A stretch of 64,000 bases of DNA. It comes from Haliclystus octoradiatus. Taxonomy: Eukaryota; Cnidaria; Staurozoa; Stauromedusae; Haliclystidae. The translations under genes were made by a program, and so were the position numbers. Shown one piece after another: positions 63,701 through 64,000 of this stretch. Where the stretch lies: NCBI GenBank assembly GCA_916610825.1, contig OU744454.1:10728922-10792921 (forward strand), given 5' to 3'. The notes under the pieces are model-generated. The model was given only the letters and a program-made list of their open reading frames with translations, was not told the origin of the DNA and did no database searches. How positions within the stretch are numbered: position 1 is the first letter of the stretch; each line of letters opens with the position of its first letter.

Positions 63701-63886
63701 CATATTTACATTCACTTCTAAGCAGAATTCAATGTTTGTATTTAGAATTGATGAAGAGAAATGTAAATTACTATGCTATGGTTTATTTGGAAATCTTAAA
63801 CTTTGCACATTAAATATGAATTATTGTAATCTTCAACCTGTATGTGGAACCTACATTGGTCAGCTAATAATGGAATCAACACTCAG
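57779..63886 (+). CDS. Leucine-rich-repeat protein, 5' part (five exons), runs past the right edge
   Basis: Partial. Exons 57779-57958, 58357-58521, 61000-61091, 63205-63250, 63726-63886 keep one frame through GT-AG junctions (214 codons and 2 nt). The start MKKKKSTKKSKS is Lys-rich and could be a nuclear or nucleolar signal. Repeats of the ribonuclease-inhibitor type follow: ISFIGLNHATIADEEMTDL, ITSLELTNCMFSFDSAKRL, LKSICLDYT, LKLCTLNMNYCNLQPVCGTY with IGQLIMESTL. The pattern (LxxLxLxxCxL then a helix) resembles LRRC34-like proteins, but that name is a guess. The first codon could lie further upstream, since a possible acceptor (TTTTTAG) precedes the ATG. Introns are rich in repeats. Confidence 0.8.
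58052..58266. mobile_element. Family 5 foldback copy
   Basis: Left arm with TTCATGAACGGTTCATGAAT, right arm with ACAGTTCATGAACCGTTCAT in inverted sense; interior GGCCATTTAA shared with other copies. In the LRR gene's first intron. Confidence 0.65.
58728..58900 (-). mobile_element. SINE B, reverse copy
   Basis: On the minus strand GTGCACTGGTAGCTTAGTGG and GGCAGAGTGTCC form a tRNA-like head, GGTTCAATTC is the B box, and the body and AACTGAAAATGG end match 22695-22880. Confidence 0.65.
59409..59615. mobile_element. Family 5 foldback copy
   Basis: GGGTTCATGAACTGTTCTTG at the left and AGCGTTCAAGAACATTCAGT at the right, with the shared GGCCATTTAGCG interior. Worn arms. Confidence 0.55.
59744..59969. 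mobile_element. Family 5 foldback, composite copy
   Basis: GTGAAAACAGTTCATGAACG at the left, several GTTCATGAA units in the middle and right. It may be two overlapping copies. Confidence 0.5.
60333..60470. mobile_element. Family 5 foldback copy
   Basis: TTCATGAACAGTTCATGAAC at the left, CATGAACTCTTCACAAACTC and CTGAACTGTTTT at the right, interior TTAAATGGCCCCAAA. Confidence 0.6.
60491..60658. mobile_element. MITE family 2 copy
   Basis: CAGGGTCCAAACTAATTGGG to CCTTTTGTCAGACACCAG, 168 bp, reverse orientation of the 21866 copy. Confidence 0.65.
60779..60953. mobile_element. MITE family 1 copy
   Basis: TACAGTCAAACCTGTTATGA to ATACAGGTTTCACTGTA, 175 bp, in the LRR gene 47 bp before the exon at 61000. 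Confidence 0.78.
61120..62066. repeat. Tandem satellite, five ~190-bp units in A-B-A-B-A order
   Basis: The word TATATTATAAACTCGC recurs at 61121, 61310, 61500, 61690 and 61881 (spacing 189-191). Units 1, 3 and 5 share TTTGACCCAAG and CATAGTTTCAAGTTTCG, while units 2 and 4 share TTTGACCTAAG and CATAATTTTAATTTTCG. The array therefore grew as a ~380-bp dimer. It lies in the LRR intron just after the exon ending at 61091. Confidence 0.9.
62154..62336. mobile_element. MITE family 2 copy
   Basis: GACAATGTCTGACAAAAGG to ACTTTTGTCGGATTCTG, with a GTTGTTGTTG slip in the middle and otherwise close to the 21866 copy. Confidence 0.7.
62815..62890. mobile_element. Decayed family 5 remnant
   Basis: TTTCATGAACACTTTATTAA, GGTCATGAACC and TGTCATGAACTG are worn units of the foldback family; arms no longer pair well. 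Confidence 0.4.
63288..63466. mobile_element. MITE family 1 copy with worn right end
   Basis: TACAGTCAAATCTGTTATAA at the left is intact. The right end reads TCTACATGTTTCATTC, with the terminal CTGTA lost. Confidence 0.7.
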
Positions 63887-64000
63887 GTACAATTATATCA
63901 ATTGCTATTTTATGTTTTCTCCTGTGAAAACAGGTTGTAAACATTCTCATAAATACAGCATTTTTTTCAGGGTTATGTGTTTGTAGTTTTTTTATACTTT

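Overview
The window is nuclear DNA from an animal. It is AT-rich, its protein-coding genes are split by many GT-AG introns of roughly 0.3-2 kb, and introns and intergenic gaps are full of short non-autonomous transposons. Nothing prokaryotic is present. The species cannot be fixed from the sequence. Compact introns plus proteins close to vertebrate orthologues suggest an invertebrate, perhaps a deuterostome such as a tunicate (low confidence).

Layout: (1) 1-3379, no gene, two small foldback elements. (2) 3380-5179 (+), a single-exon 599-aa protein of unknown function with an N-myristoylation signal. (3) 6770-26906 (+), a type I phosphatidylinositol-4-phosphate 5-kinase rebuilt as 21 coding exons and 758 aa. 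Its introns carry several MITE families, a LINE fragment nested inside a MITE, and two SINE fragments. (4) 28886-37290 (-), a class I coronin, 9 exons and 474 aa, convergent with the kinase. Its introns hold a SINE with a perfect target duplication, a ~66-bp-arm foldback and a ~0.88-kb CAAA-type repeat that creates false ORFs. (5) 37.9-38.9 kb, an unidentified open frame and a frameshifted LINE 3' end. (6) 39801-43711 (-), ribosomal protein L4/uL4, 6 coding exons and 382 aa, with three box C/D snoRNA genes in introns 1, 3 and 4. (7) 44.7-45.1 kb, a tRNA-derived SINE. (8) 45375-54682 (-), a DCN1-like (DCUN1D1/2-type) cullin-neddylation factor, 7 coding exons and 257 aa. (9) 57779-63886 and beyond the right edge (+), the 5' part of a leucine-rich-repeat protein whose introns hold a cluster of foldback elements and a ~190-bp satellite with dimeric (A-B) order.

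The genes are not a pathway. PIP5K and coronin both act on cortical actin and membrane, RPL4 is a ribosomal housekeeping gene and DCUN1D1 works in cullin-RING ligase activation. The adjacency looks like ordinary animal gene order. The best non-coding signals are the three intronic snoRNAs, whose terminal stems differ in sequence but stay paired, and the nested or tandemly expanded MITEs. All exon models were read by eye from splice signals, unbroken frame and remembered family sequence; no search was run.
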